A stretch of 64,000 nucleotides of DNA from positions 1,146,510 to 1,210,509 of the forward strand of contig JAHLKF010000005.1 of the NCBI GenBank assembly GCA_025558075.1. Direction: 5' to 3'. The position numbers and the translations under genes are program-made. This document shows positions 35,504 through 47,891 of the stretch, piece by piece (positions within the stretch are counted from its first letter, which is position 1; each line of letters opens with the position of its first letter). Under the pieces are notes generated by a model, which was not told the origin of the DNA, ran no database searches, and worked only from the letters and a program-made list of their open reading frames with translations. The DNA is from Gaertneriomyces semiglobifer (lineage: Eukaryota > Chytridiomycota > Chytridiomycetes > Spizellomycetales > Spizellomycetaceae).

Positions 35504-36654
35504 TCAAAATCTGCCAGTTCTCTTGCCAAACTCTTCCAGGCACTCTCCAGTACTGATGCCATAAGGTTTGTCTCCTTTGAAAATGTAAATAGGAATGTGT
35601 CCCCTGAATCCGGGAATAGGCCGTTCCTTGGTAAAGTCCTTCAGAGGGCCACTGTACCCATGCGTTGATATGTCAGTAGGCGGAATGGGCGACGGTTTGG
35701 TGTGATGGCCAGTGAACCCTTGATTCCACTGTGGGTGAGCCCTGCGCGCTTTGCACTTTTAAAAGCGTACATGACCACTTACCTGGAACGGGCTTGATCA
35801 CCTCTTTCTTGGCGACCGTCAGCAGCGGTGTACTCAAATCAACGACTTTGCCGCTAAGAGTTGAAGCCCCCGTGGTCCTGCTGGCGTTACCTACGATCTT
35901 GTACGTCGAACTGGGACGGTGCGTCGTAAGGGTGAATTCATCCAAAGCATGACGTACAGTTGTAGGATAAGGCTAAAAAACGGAGTTGTCCATTAGCACA
36001 TCTGCAGTGCTCCTACCGTAAAGCATCATTTGCAACTGTTGCTTCTGTTACCTCTCCAAAGTGCTCCTGTAGCCTAGGTACGAAACCGGTATATCCACTG
36101 ATGAACGTTTTCCGTTCGTGGCGTGGAGGCAGACTGTAAGGGCTTATGTCATCGATGGGACTGTGCATCTCAGGAGCTCTTAAAAAGGGCTTGATTGTCG
36201 TACTGCTGCCATCTACACTTCCATTCGAACTGACGCCACCGTTCCGCTCACGAGCTCTAAGAGCTTCCTCGCGTTTCTGAACTGCATGCTGAACGCGAGG
36301 GCTGATGTGGTTCGCGTGGGATCGCATTTCGTCGAATTCGTTCAAGCATTTTCGAGTCCCTTCCGCATACGGCCGTCCAAAATGCTCCGACGAGCGAGGG
36401 ATGTAGCCCGTGTATCCAGGAACGGGAGGAAAAGTAAAGCGGGAATCAGGGTTTCTTCTAACAATAGTGCTGGGTCGATGTTCTTTCGGAATGTGCGCTG
36501 GTTTTGTTGGTTTGCTTGTTTTGTGCTGCCGACGCGATTGGAGAATGGACCGGGTTGCGTTGCCGTAGGTTTGACCGTATTGATGCTTTAGCGTTGGGAC
36601 AAAGCCTGCGTAGTGCGGTACCGCCGCTGGCGGATCTGTGACAAGCGATGGCAT
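35504..36654 (-). CDS. CIMIP2/FAM166-like ciliary microtubule inner protein
   Basis: Three exons (36052-36654, 35783-35972, 35504-35718) give 335 residues. The defining feature is a repeated module of the form PGYTGxxPxxxxxFGxxYxxxT: HYAGFVPTLKHQYGQTYGNAT near the N-terminus, PGYTGYIPRSSEHFGRPYAEGT, GYTGFVPRLQEHFGEPYPTTV across the first intron, GFTGHHT across the second, and IPGFRGHIPIYIFKGDKPYGISTG near the end. This is the DUF2475/FAM166 pattern of proteins that line the inside of axonemal doublet microtubules. Both junctions complete a repeat exactly, so the exon models are firm. The presence of this family again points to a flagellated zoospore. Confidence 0.88.
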
Positions 36655-37715
36655 GATTTTATGCTGCCCCGAGCAATCTAGTCGCCGTCAAACGCTACCA
36701 CACTCGTTTCGTCCAAAAATGGGATCCCTCGCAAATGCCGACTGTCTCGTTTTCCTTTTGTCTGCTCCGCAACTTCCGAAAGCGACACACAGTCTGTCGG
36801 AGAGTTTAGATCTTATTCTGTGGCACACTTTTATAGGTGCTTGAGAAAATCTCCGTGAGATCTATTCCTGTCACTCTGGGATATAGGTAGCGTCCAGGTC
36901 ACTCTCCTACTGTTCATACTGATCATGTCCAGTCCGTCGGAGATTTTAGCTCTCTTCTCCTTTTGAGACAGTTTCTTGGAAAAGTAGGCGCTGATGATGC
37001 CGGGTCCCTCTAGGTGGTTGTCGTCCTGCTTGCCTCTTGCTTCCTCCCGAAGTGATTTCTTTTAATGACGATCGCTAATGCCTGCACTGTCCTGGCCTTC
37101 CACCGAGTAAGTTCCCTACGGGTTGCGGGCGCACACTCGTCGTCGGAGGTACACACTTGCCCAAGTTGTTCGGGCCTTCAATAACCGTCATTCTAAGTTG
37201 CTCGACATCGTTCAGGGATAGTACTCCCTCTCACTACATGGCAGTCAACCATTGTGGCGTTACAGTCTGAATTAGCTAGCGATCGTTGTACATGTAAGTG
37301 TGAGTACACATACAGGCCTGTACCCAACGTCGCGACTAGAATCTGCAAGTTGGAGATTGGTGCACGCACCACTCCGGCAGTGGATTAACCGACTGCTTAT
37401 GCTACGTTTCCTGAACCCACAATGGCCGCCAACGGGCGCAGAGAAAGAAGTAATTATTGTCAATAATAACACATCGTACAGCTGCGCAGCTGTACTGATA
37501 CTTCTAAAAAAAAACTAATTCCATTAAAAACTTGCTCCCTTGAGTCCATTTCCCCAAAGTCCACCCAATTCTTTAGCAAACCGCCATATCACTTCCAACA
37601 GAGTAGCCTTGCGGAGAAAAACTTCAGCACCGAACAAGGGTTTTCCGCTCCAATCGGACCGGCATTTGTTGTTTCTTTCCAGTGCAGTCGCAAAACCCTT
37701 GCAACTCGTATGCTT
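36655..37715. other. Non-coding stretch
   Basis: About 1.06 kb upstream of the CIMIP2-like gene and downstream of the MARVEL-like gene. A perfect 20-bp palindrome lies at 37476-37495. Otherwise I see no supported feature. Confidence 0.45.
37476..37495. repeat. Perfect 20-bp palindrome
   Basis: GTACAGCTGCGCAGCTGTAC is identical to its reverse complement. A smaller inverted pair (TTATTG/CAATAA) lies about 20 bp upstream. It sits near the 3' end of the MARVEL-like gene. Role unknown. Confidence 0.8.
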
Positions 37716-38333
37716 TTACACATGGCCGAGGTTCACGTAAGACAAATACGCTGCTGCCGCCCACGCAGGAACAGAGAAGAAGCTACGCAAAGAAAAATCG
37801 GGTAAGCTTTTAGGAACCCATTGATGGTAAGCATTAGAACTTACGCAAATGTAACTCCAGCGTTAAACCTGGCGCAGCCCTCTGATGTACCGCACGTGCC
37901 CAAAGCTGCCAAGGCAATGGCAGCACTTAACCAAAAGACGGTCCAAACGGCATCAACGCCGAGCTGCACTATGGCAAACAATCTGCCACGTGTAAAACCC
38001 AAGCTCACGAGAGACATCGCAAAGAAGAAAGCAGCCAGAAGCCAAGCAGTAACACCGGTAAAGATGGCGAAACCGAATTCACTGCTGTGGCGCACGACAA
38101 AAGTCCCATAGGACGCGAGGGTGGAAAAGGAGACAAGGGCAAAAAACCACTGGAGGCAACGGAGAATGGAGATAGGCCTTTTCATGACATCGCTGGCAAG
38201 ATATCAGTTGGCATGAGGTTTCCGTAGTGAATGTAAGATGCAAATTTCAATGTACTCACAGCAATGATCCGTTGGCGGCCACAGGGGGCACAGAGTACGG
38301 CTGGGTACCGGTGTGAGCGTTTGGGTCGGCCAT
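37716..38333 (-). CDS. MARVEL-like four-helix membrane protein
   Basis: Three exons (38260-38333, 37845-38192, 37716-37782) give 162 residues. A short hydrophilic N-terminus ending NGSLLDVMKRP is followed by four hydrophobic helices (LQWFFALVSFSTLASYGTFV; GFAIFTGVTAWLLAAFFFAM; LFAIVQLGVDAVWTVFWLSA; FSVPAWAAAAYLSYVNL). The spacing and the loop with two Cys between helices 3 and 4 fit MARVEL-domain proteins (fungal Nce102-like and related), which organise membrane domains or vesicle traffic. All three exons join in phase. The first exon was placed because it starts with ATG, has a GTGAGT donor and completes the frame. Confidence 0.8.
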
Positions 38334-39290
38334 ATCTTTGCTATACGAGGGAGTTCAAACTCTAGATCTAGACGTCTAATGGCAAGGTGTCTATTTCCTC
38401 TGTACGGTTTTGGGATTGTTTTGCGGGGTTCGTTGCGGGGGCCGAGGTTTTGTTTTGCAGGGACGCCTTTTGCGATGTGAGTCGAATTGGATTTCGGCTG
38501 AGTTTTGCGCGAAAAAACCCCGCGAAAGGAGCGATCCCGAAAAAAGAAGCACACCGCATCCGGTTTTCAACGGACGCCGCATCCGCACTCGCTGGTCTTC
38601 AACTTGGGTATTCTGATTCAAGACAATGGCATTGTATTCACTTGCGAAGCACGCCCCTCCGGCGTAACATTCTTCGGAGCCTGTTCGGAAGATAACCTTC
38701 TTTCAGCGCACATTACCATATTGCTCACTTCTTGAGTATTAGTGGCCAGGATCGCTTATTCGAGACCCAGACTGGGAGTGATAGAAGCCTATTTAATTGT
38801 GATGGTGCTGTTGGTGGGATGAAGTAGGGTTGACAAACTGCTGTCGACGGCGGTCATACTCCATATTCAGTAGTACGCAAAACTATTCTGCTATTTCACA
38901 AAAGTACCTTTCGGAGACACTTATGCCAAGAGTCGAGGTGGAGCAGCCACAGCTCTGTTGAAGACGAGCTAGATCACAGATTGACAAGTGTCTGGTCTCA
39001 GAAACAAGTGTCGCTTGGCCCTGACGGTTGACAATTCCTATCGTGTATATATAACACCACATCGTAACATAGAAAAGTATGCAGTGACACTATGGTAAGA
39101 CTGCTGCCTTTACGATCGGGACACTAATGCTGCTAGTATGTTGCGTTTCTGCCTATGGACACATGCGCACGGCTTAACTAATCTCCCCAACAACTATACT
39201 TACGTATTGCCGGCTGCCTGTGCGTGATCGCTAGTACCTAGATGTTTGGCATAGCTTGGACGGCGCGGTTAGCGCTGTGCATCTCCATTA
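38334..39290. other. Non-coding stretch
   Basis: About 960 bp upstream of the MARVEL-like gene. Overlapping short frames at 38370-38700 in several phases show no domain pattern. No feature supported. Confidence 0.4.
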
Positions 39291-40033
39291 TCACCGCAAT
39301 TGTACCCAAAATGCTCTTGTGGCCTCCATAACCTCGTCCTGAGCATCCCTGGATCAAGGATACATCAGTCTACCATGACAATTTCAGTCGAACACTAAAC
39401 AGTTGAGACATACCTGCCAACTTCACCATCCACAAAGCTTCCCGAGAATCCTTCTGCACTTCCATCTCCACCAAAGTAAGCCACCTCACGGCCACCCAAG
39501 TGCGCCATCCATAGCACGTCCTTTGCACATTCCGAGATCTCTAACCAATAGTACCACGCAACGCTCCCTTCTTCCGGCTCAGGAATAACAATGGTCGGAT
39601 CCAGCAAGACGACCTTGGATATGCCTTCTCCACGACGTAAAACCAACAACTGTAGTGCAGCGATACACGCTGCTCCAATGGAGACGATCGCCGTATCCGT
39701 GGCACCGGCAGCGGCAATCTCACGTTCTAATACCGCATCGAGATCGGTCGCCCATTGCGTCACAGTTGGTGCGCTCATTCCCAATCCTGTTTCGAGGCCT
39801 TTGTTCTGTACGGCACCAAAAGTGGACCCACCTACTCCTCGTGGTTGGGGAACGATCACTGTATGATTGGGAAAGGCAAAAGGCAGGCGGACAGGGAGCG
39901 GAGCGAAAGGCGATGGGATCACAAGGATAACCGGACGTGAGGACGAGGACGATGGGACACCATCGAGCTTGTGAACCGAGTATTTGATGGCCGCACCGTC
40001 GGGCGTGGTATATGTTTCATGCGTTACTGACAT
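39291..40033 (-). CDS. Small alpha/beta-hydrolase-like protein
   Basis: Two exons (39414-40033 and 39291-39348) give 225 residues. The order of strands (PVILVIPSPFAPLP, HTVIVPQPRGVGGS, a helix, then TAIVSIGAACIAALQLL and KVVLLDPTIVI) follows an alpha/beta-hydrolase core. The candidate nucleophile elbow VSIGAA lacks the first Gly of G-x-S-x-G, and I see no clear catalytic His in the short C-terminus, so the protein may be an inactive or divergent member. The frame extends upstream of the chosen ATG at 40033, but that extension reads as low-quality sequence. It is divergent from the ankyrin gene. Confidence 0.6.
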
Positions 40034-41060
40034 GACTGGTTTACTTGATCTCTTTGGCGTCTCGTAGGTATCCCCATTCGTTCGAGCCGTTTGTTCCGTT
40101 CGTGTGTGCAGCTGGTTGTTGCAGTTCAGATTGTAGGAAACGCGCACCGTCCGTTCCATCTTCGTATTGATAACACAACTGTGTTGCCTTGTCTCCAACC
40201 GAATGTTCATTCAACCGTCGATGGCACAACAAAGTGCACTCACCGTCAGGTACATGCCGCATTTACTCCATCGGCTCGCCACAGCAACTCTTGGCAGTAG
40301 GCCTTTTGCTCGAACATTTTCCGCTTCATCACTGACGACGCGCATTCCGTCTGACGTCAACGTTTGTCGGGAGTGTGTTCTACTATCCTATTGCTTCTAC
40401 CTACGCATCCTTTCGCATTCCCGTTTTTCGTAAGCTGAGACCGAGCATTTGGATGCACTCTCGGCCTTTAAGCAACCACGACATTGTATGTTCTGCTTGA
40501 CAGCATCGATCTCAGTATGATGACTGTGCCGTCACGCCAAGCACAGTCATGATCTAAGGTTTTGACATGCACTTCTACGGCCTGCGAGTGAACAGAGCTG
40601 TTTGCTGGAAGTTCTTCCCTTTCGGATGAAAAGGTTCTCTGGTTCCGGCGGGCCCTCGAACAGAGGCACAGGCCAGTTCCCAGGGGAACTCTTCCTCAGG
40701 TGGGTGGTCCAACGACTACGCGTCACATCACAGCTCATTTCCCGCGCGAGGGCACCAGCATGTTAGGCACATTACGCTACCCCTTTTTGTGCACTCCCCC
40801 ACACTTTGAACCCGACGAACAAGTTAGTTCGCAATCTTGAAATGAAGAGCGGAAAGCGATATGTGGGCAGTTCACAAGTCTTCGGGCTATATAAGTGGTG
40901 TTTCTCAGCAGTCTCTGTGACTGACACTTGTATCATTCGGTTAAGCCTCCTCCAGAGCGGAGCCCGCTCCGCCAGTGTTTTGATCCTACAATCATCTTTT
41001 TCAGAGTAGTGTGTGAACAGAATTAGCTTTTGTTAGCATCGTAACTAGTACCCTAATTTA
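40034..41060. other. Divergent intergenic region
   Basis: About 1 kb between two divergent start codons; presumably both promoters. No distinct motif recognised. Confidence 0.4.
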
Positions 41061-44000
41061 ATGGAGATGCCTCTCAACCTTGCGCGATCGGCGTTTGCAA
41101 ATGATGTGAAGGAAGTGGAGCGGTGCCTGTCCGCCGGCTGGAATCCGAATGCTGTTGTAAAGTGGGATGCTGACAATGGGCAGTGGATAGAGCCAGGGAG
41201 TATGAGGCGGAAATCTGCTGAAGATAAAGAAGGAAGTCACGACGAAAAGAGGGTATACGAAGCACTGCCATTGCATCTGGCTGTTCTCAGAGGTCATATC
41301 GAAGCGGTTCGTACGTTGTTGGATGCGGGCGCTCGCGTGCAAGAGAAAGATGGTCGAGGAAGGTGCGTCATGTTTTCAAAGAGAGCATCATTGACGAGCT
41401 GAAAGCTGACGCTTCTTAAATGACAGAACTGCGCTCATCTGTGCGATATATGGGCATGACACAACACATATAACCTCCAAGAACTACTCGCTCATTATTC
41501 GACCGTCTGCAAAGCACTGCTCGATTATTAGCTTGCTGATATCGCATATCCGACGAAAGTATCCGGAGGAACAGTTTGAGAAGGTTGTAAATCGCCCGCA
41601 GGACGGAGAACTGCTCCGTGGAATCACTCCTCTGTGCTTGGCGTGCTACCTTGGCAAGGCAGACATTGTCAGGTGCCTATTGGAAGAAGGAGCTGATGTG
41701 AATCAAAAGGATCGAAATGGCGCTACTGGGCTCATGTATGCCGCGCGAGATGGACATACTGGCGTGGTCAAGGCACTTTTGGAATATGAAGCCGACGCGA
41801 CTGTTGTCGATGTGCATGGATGGGATGCCCGAAAATATGCCCATCAATATCCGGATATACTCCAACTGTTGGACAATCCGCAAGAGGTTTTCATTGGGAA
41901 ACTACAGGTAAAATTTTGTAGTGGATCTTGAAGCTACTCTTTCGACTTACTCGCTAAGTACATATTCCCACAGCACCTATATCCACCCCGACTTCTACAG
42001 ACTTTACCGTTTGATGTATTGTCCCAACTCTCGCGCTTATTCTCAGCTCCGCCGGCAATGGGTTCGCCGGCCGCACCTACTACAACCTCGCTTCTATTGC
42101 GCACTCCGCAACCGCCCGTACGCGATCTCTTGGCCGCTATCTGTCAGACATCCCTCCCACAATTTCTCGCGGTCATCGTAAAATTCCCGCGCGACGTGCT
42201 GTCCGGCGTACTTGACACCCCGGATCCATTGAGTGGCTTGATACCCCTCCAGTACGCTCTTCGGCAAAGCTTGACTAAAGAGGCCGAAGTCATCGCACGA
42301 ACGCTGGTGGGCTTAGGAAGTGATTTACTACGTGTAGACAGAAAGCGCCGAACGGGCGCTCATTATCTTCTCAAAGCCCAAAACCCTGATGAGGAAGTCT
42401 TGATACGCTTGTTGGAGTTTCTTCTTGAACATTGCAAGGAAATTGCGAATATGCAGGATCAGAATGGTCAGACACCACTCCATTACGCGTGCAAGTTGAC
42501 ACTCCCGGCGGTGACCGTCAAGGCTTGCGTTAAGACATTACTGGCACATGGCGCATCGACAAGCGTACAGGATGGCAAAGGGAAAACACCACTTGATGTT
42601 TTGAAGCATCCTGATGTGCGAATATTACTGGAAAGGGGACATGAAATGAAAGTGGATTCCGTATACGAATCGAGTGGAAGCACGGAAGCTATGGACTTGA
42701 GAGAGCCCTTGGTTGGACCCAGTCTAAGGGCGGTAAGACGAGCAAGTGAGCTCCAACGCTTAAAGTTTGCCGCCGAGAGACTGGAAGAGCAAAGAACCAG
42801 TTCGGATTCTTTGTCATCGTGCCGGGACCGTGATGGGATTATGAATGAAGAGCGAAAGAGCGTCTCGAGCATCATACACTCTGCTTTTGACGCTGCTTGC
42901 GAGTGCCTTTCGGATGAGGACCATCCTGAGCACTCGCTTGTCGGGTTGACGTCACGACTCGACGAAGGGGAGGATGAGACTATTATTTACGCGCTCCTGA
43001 GCTTGTTAGATCACTATGCAACACAGTATAGCGCGTTGCAGGACTACCTCAAGAATGACTGCAACTGTGCCCACACATATGAAAAGTATATTGCGCGGCT
43101 TGAAAAGGATTTGGAGCTGAGTGACGCTAACTGGCATCGGGCGGCCAAAGACGTCGGCTTCTTGAGAAAACGATGTGAGGAGCTGAAGGACAAGGAGCAG
43201 AAAGAACGAGAGCGAGCAAAGATTTTAGGGAATACCCTGAAGCGCGCATGGGCCAGAATCCAAGAGTTGGAACAAAGGGCAAATATCGACGGGTCCGATG
43301 AGCCAGCTGTCTGTCAAGAATCAGAGGAGGAAACAGAGATCTTTCAAACTCCTGCGGAGGAGATGGACGAGAGTGAGTGGCGAATGGCCACTGAAGATGC
43401 GATGGTACCCTACCTCCCGAGAGGCTCCAGACCACCTCCGCGGACAGATAGCCGACAATTTACTCCTGACGCAAACACTGTGACGCATCGCTTAGCACAG
43501 CTGTCCTTGCAACTGGATATCTTACTCGCTAACCTCCATGCGATAGACTCTGATATCACCGATGCGAGTGGAGCTCCTAATTCGTTGCCTCGACATGACG
43601 CATTAAATCAAGAAAAGGAACGCGTGGAGCAGGAAATTAAAGAACTGCAAAATCAGCGTCGTTCACTGTGGAATTCGAGTGCGGAGGACGTCCTTCGCCG
43701 GTCTGGCATACCAGAAGACAAGATACAGCACTTGCGGCAGTCCATTATCTCCCCAAGTAATCTGGCAGCAGATGCTACAAAGCGAAGCCTGGATGAGCTG
43801 CTTGAAAAATTGAAGGACGAGATACATTCATTCCCGGTAGCAGCCATCATTCCGAATTCAGCGTGTTCCGAGTTTGATAGCTTCGGTGGCGATCAATCTT
43901 TCGGTGACCACTCATTCGCTTCTGTGATATCGATCACTGTTCCAGAATTCGGCGAGCAAGTTGAACTGGATGCGCCTACACTTTGGAATCTTCTTAGTGC

Positions 44001-45705
44001 AGCACGGCACCGTATTCAAAATCTGAAGAGCGAGCTCCGCAAGTACCAATTGGAATCTTCGCAGTCTAAGCTCAAACATGCTCAGGAGTTGGAGGACCGT
44101 GATGACATACTGCTCAAGGCAGACGGATACGTGAGCGCACTCGAAGAAAGTGTGAGCAAGCTCAGGGATGAACGAGTTGAAAGAGAAGGAAGGCTGATAG
44201 CCTTTGAGCAAGAGGTAGAACATTTGAGAGATTTAAGGAAAAACGATGTGGCAAGGGTGCGGGAACTTGTAGAAGTTTTGCTTGGCAAAAACTGGCAAAA
44301 AGGCGCCCATGCGATTGTGAAAGGAGACGAACCAGAAGGATTGCTGATGAAATTCCAAACCTTGCTCATGTCAATTGATCCCGGAATCATATCTAATGTA
44401 TCGCAGATGCCCTCATCAGTTAGTCTGCCAACTGTCGATTCGCAACCGGCCGGAGATGCTACTCCGGAAGATGAGCTGAGTCGCGCACTCAAGATTCTCA
44501 CCCTCTCCATTCACCGTTTTGTGAAGTACTTTCACATAACCTCACACTTGTTGCAGACCCATTATGCGCGCATATCTGCTGAGAGAAAAGACCGAGATGC
44601 TCGGGAGAAGGAAGACCGGGAGCAGGCAATCAAGAGATGGAAAGGGCGCGTTGGCGATTACGAAGGTAGTGAGTCTAGCCGCCGGAGCGTGACATGGGCT
44701 CGCGATCCAAGAGGTGCAGATATTATCCAACGGAATTCTGATGAGATTGCGGACGGATCAACGGCGCCGGTGCTCGTTTTGAGCAGTGCAGCGCCTGCCG
44801 CGGGGCCAGGGGTTCCGGTATCGCCACAGGTGCAACGAAAGTCTGAAGAGGCTTTACATGTGCCCCACAAGCAGCAACCACCCCTTTCACCCAAAGCGAG
44901 CAAGGATGAAGTGCATGGTTCGGGTAAGCAGTTGACTCGACCGGAAACGCCGTCGCCTTCGCGACAGCGGTTCTCTCCTTCAAGAGCGGTTCAACCGGAT
45001 TTAATACCACATTCACCGCAGGTTACTGCTCCCGACCCGGCATCCATGTCATCGACGACGCCCACATCTCCGCCTCGTAAGTTGACGACCACCCCTTCGA
45101 TAGATATGGCCCTCTCGCACCTCTCGCGGCTGAAGTCAGAGCTGCAATCGTTTGATGTCCCCGCTCTTTCACGCGCAACTGCTGATGAACGTGAAGCCAA
45201 AAGAAAAGAGTACCACGCGCTAGCCCGAGGTCTTTTAAAAAGCATTAAAGACAACGCCGATAAGAATACGAGCAACGATGTGGATTCGTCAACAAAGGGT
45301 CCTGATGTTCTCAACACTGACGACTTTGCACCAACAATAAATAATCGGGAGGATGGATGTAACCTGCAACGACCATTCCCGCCGCCGAAAGGCCAGTCGG
45401 ACGCCAGTCAGCTGAGAATTAACACTTCGCCAAACACATCTTATCCCCGTCAACGGGTAGATGATGATTCTCTGTACCCGTCCCTTCCTCGGCGAACGAG
45501 CACAGGGAGTCGGAACTCTGGTGGGTATTCACCCAGCCTACCTGTAATTCAAGAGGATGAGAAGGAGAATGTCGAAGGGCATGACGGTGACAGCAATGGA
45601 AGCAGCACTACGAGTAAAGTCTTGAAAGGCAAGAAGACTTATCGGATCGAGGAGCATGTTGTCGAGCGTGGACTTTTGGGAAAATTGAAAAGGGGCTTAT
45701 ACTGA
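41061..45705 (+). CDS. Ankyrin-repeat and coiled-coil scaffold protein
   Basis: Three exons (41061-41362, 41427-41907, 41974-45705) give 1504 residues. Ankyrin repeats occupy roughly residues 1-290 in two groups: LPLHLAVLRGHIEAVRTLLDAG and TPLCLACYLGKADIVRCLLEEG / ATGLMYAARDGHTGVVKALLEY in exons 1-2, then a second set with TPLHYACKL in exon 3. The middle of the protein (about 350-900) is coiled coil with an internal acidic segment, and the C-terminal 400 residues are Pro/Ser-rich and disordered with several SP/TP sites. I do not recognise a specific family; similar layouts occur in centrosomal and cytoskeletal scaffolds. It ends 84 bp from the convergent MBL-fold gene. Confidence 0.82.
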
Positions 45706-45789
45706 AGGTCGTTGTTTAGCCTTGTAGAATATTGCGCGCGGTACTCCACCGCGGAGATGAATATATGTATGTACATACCAATCACTATA

Positions 45790-46701
45790 TCACCCACTAT
45801 CTTGACTATCTGCCAATGTTGGGAACCGCGAAGAAATATCAGAAACTTTCCATCCAGCGTACCGTAGGTATCTGCGTGCACTTTCCCAAACTTTGCGCCT
45901 TGCTTCTCCTTTGACAAACTGATTTTGGAAAGCGCCGTATGCATCATCGAATTCGAACGGGTAGACGGCTTCCCAGATCCCTGAGATGTCTTCAGGAGGA
46001 AGGGGAATGTAGTTGGGATAAGAGTACATGAACGAGAACGACTTTCTGTCGGCATTGACCATTATTGTGTCAGCAGTAAATAAGATAGCTCGGTTCATGT
46101 TGTCGGGTACTGGCCGTTTCACGTGGAGGACAGTGGAACCTGCAAAATGACCGCCACATCGTATCGCAGTCACTCCAGGAAGCGGCGAGTATGTGGGCTC
46201 CTCAAAAAGAGTAATTGTGCTGCCCGCATTGTCTGTCCAGAACCTGTCATGGACATGTGCGAAAATTTGGCAACCAAAGGCGTCCGAGAAGACTTTATGA
46301 GCCGAGTAGTAGTGCGGATGTGAGATGATAATGGAACGAATCCCTCCAAGCTCAGTGATCTTTTGGATCGCTTCCTCGTCCAAGTAAGGAATACAGTCCC
46401 ACAGTACATTGCCATTTTCGGTTTGGATTAGGTATGCACGTTGTCCGATAGCAAATTTGGGCTCGACGGTGAGAGCGTAGATGCCTTCTTCAACTTGACT
46501 GAAAACGATTCTATCCTGATGCTGCCGCATTGCAGAAAGTGTGGTGAATGACTGGCCGTCGACGGGGATGTACTGGCGCTCATCGTCGCATACGGCACAG
46601 TTGGTTCTGGCCAGCGAACCACTGCGCGGGTAGTAGGTACCGCAAGCGACGCAAATATCATGTTCATGCGAGTTTGAGTTTGTGGTGGGGGTCGTAAGCA
46701 T
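45790..46701 (-). CDS. MBL-fold hydrolase-like protein with N-terminal zinc ribbon
   Basis: A single exon of 303 residues. A CxxC...CxxC pair (CVACGTYYPRSG...NCAVC) at residues 16-40 resembles a small zinc ribbon, then a metallo-beta-lactamase-like domain follows. The core strand/loop GGIRSIIISHPHYYSAH keeps H-x-H but has Tyr-Ser where most MBL enzymes have D-H, and HFAGSTVLH and FTADTIMV supply the later metal-site His and Asp. This variant HPHYYS loop may mean one metal ion rather than two, or altered chemistry. I start at the ATG at 46701; a longer frame to 46791 adds low-complexity sequence. No substrate can be assigned. Confidence 0.78.
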   Translation of the reverse strand: MLTTPTTNSNSHEHDICVACGTYYPRSGSLARTNCAVCDDERQYIPVDGQSFTTLSAMRQHQDRIVFSQVEEGIYALTVEPKFAIGQRAYLIQTENGNVLWDCIPYLDEEAIQKITELGGIRSIIISHPHYYSAHKVFSDAFGCQIFAHVHDRFWTDNAGSTITLFEEPTYSPLPGVTAIRCGGHFAGSTVLHVKRPVPDNMNRAILFTADTIMVNADRKSFSFMYSYPNYIPLPPEDISGIWEAVYPFEFDDAYGAFQNQFVKGEARRKVWESARRYLRYAGWKVSDISSRFPTLADSQDSG

Positions 46702-47891
46702 GTTTGCTATGTCTGTTGTTGGTGAACGCGATGACTTTGTGTAGTTCGGGCATGACGAAAGCAGGACAGCAGCTCCCCTTTTATAGACCACGGCGAGGGG
46801 GTTGCTGCCCTGTCCGTCAGTGTCCGTGTAGCATTTGTCAGACTCGCAACTTGAATCCGCTCAGGTTATCTATGTGGTCGACGCAAACTGTTCAAAGAGC
46901 GGGATTCGCTCATCTCCGCGTAACAATGTCACATCTTCTGCAAAGGCCGCTCAAACTCTCCGCAAACGGGACGGAGGTGAGCTGAGTGTGATCACTCCAG
47001 ACGGAGCCAGCGCATATCCAATCGACAGGGAGAAGATTAACGGGAAATGATGTCTTGCTGGTGCATCAGCGGCTGATAAATGTCCGCAACGGGATATATG
47101 ATAGCCTCCGCTGCCCAGCGAAATATCGGGCCATGGAAGAAGAGGTTGCCAGTACGCTCTCCAAAACTCAAATGATTGAATGGATTTTAGCCTTCCACCT
47201 GGATTTTAATTACCCTCCGTAGCTGTGTATAATGTATTTCAGGAAGGATGGGCTTCTACGTAGATGTCAAACATACCGAATGAGGACGCAGAGCTGTATA
47301 TGTAGGTAAGGCTGCCAACTCAACGCACACCCAATCCGTTCTGCACTATTGCATTGCTTGCCGCTGGGCCACGCAGAAAGGTATGGATAGATGCACCTCA
47401 CCCCACAGCCAAGGCTAATTTGCCACGGGCATTGTAATAGTCTGGCATCTCTGACGAGCAGCTCCGTCCCTTGGCCATGGCGGATGCTATCGCTCCATAG
47501 TGCAGAGAGACGCACCTACCCGCAAACAAACACCAGAGGGTGAGTCGGCACAGGCTGTGCTACTTTCAAACGTGGGCCATACTCCAATCAAGTTCCTCGG
47601 GTGGGCAGATTCACCTTGTAACAATGTATTACAGGCTGACAGCACTTTCACAAGTATTCAAGTGCTTGCTGAGAGTCGCCGTTCACGAGCAGTCTATTCT
47701 TAATGAAGTTGGATTCAGAATGAGCGCAATGGCTGATCAATCGAATCAACACAGATATCATTCTCACACGTGGGGAAGCTGATGGTTGCATGTAGATACG
47801 ACCGAATTCTGCGACGTCCTTGAGGACCACATTCGGTAACGATGCGTTTAAAAACGAGTTATGCATGCTGTTGTTGCAGTTGGGCATTCCA
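46702..47891. other. Non-coding stretch
   Basis: About 1.2 kb between the start of the MBL-fold gene and the end of the PACT-domain gene. A plus-strand frame at 46835-47050 is the longest candidate but has no ATG start or recognisable domain. Confidence 0.4.

Noticed and set aside
41921..42181. Separate small plus-strand gene at the start of ankyrin exon 3
   Set aside because: Out-of-phase shadow spanning the intron-exon boundary of the ankyrin gene.
46835..47050. 71-codon plus-strand frame with protein-like composition
   Set aside because: No ATG start, no domain, and it lies in the promoter region of the MBL-fold gene.
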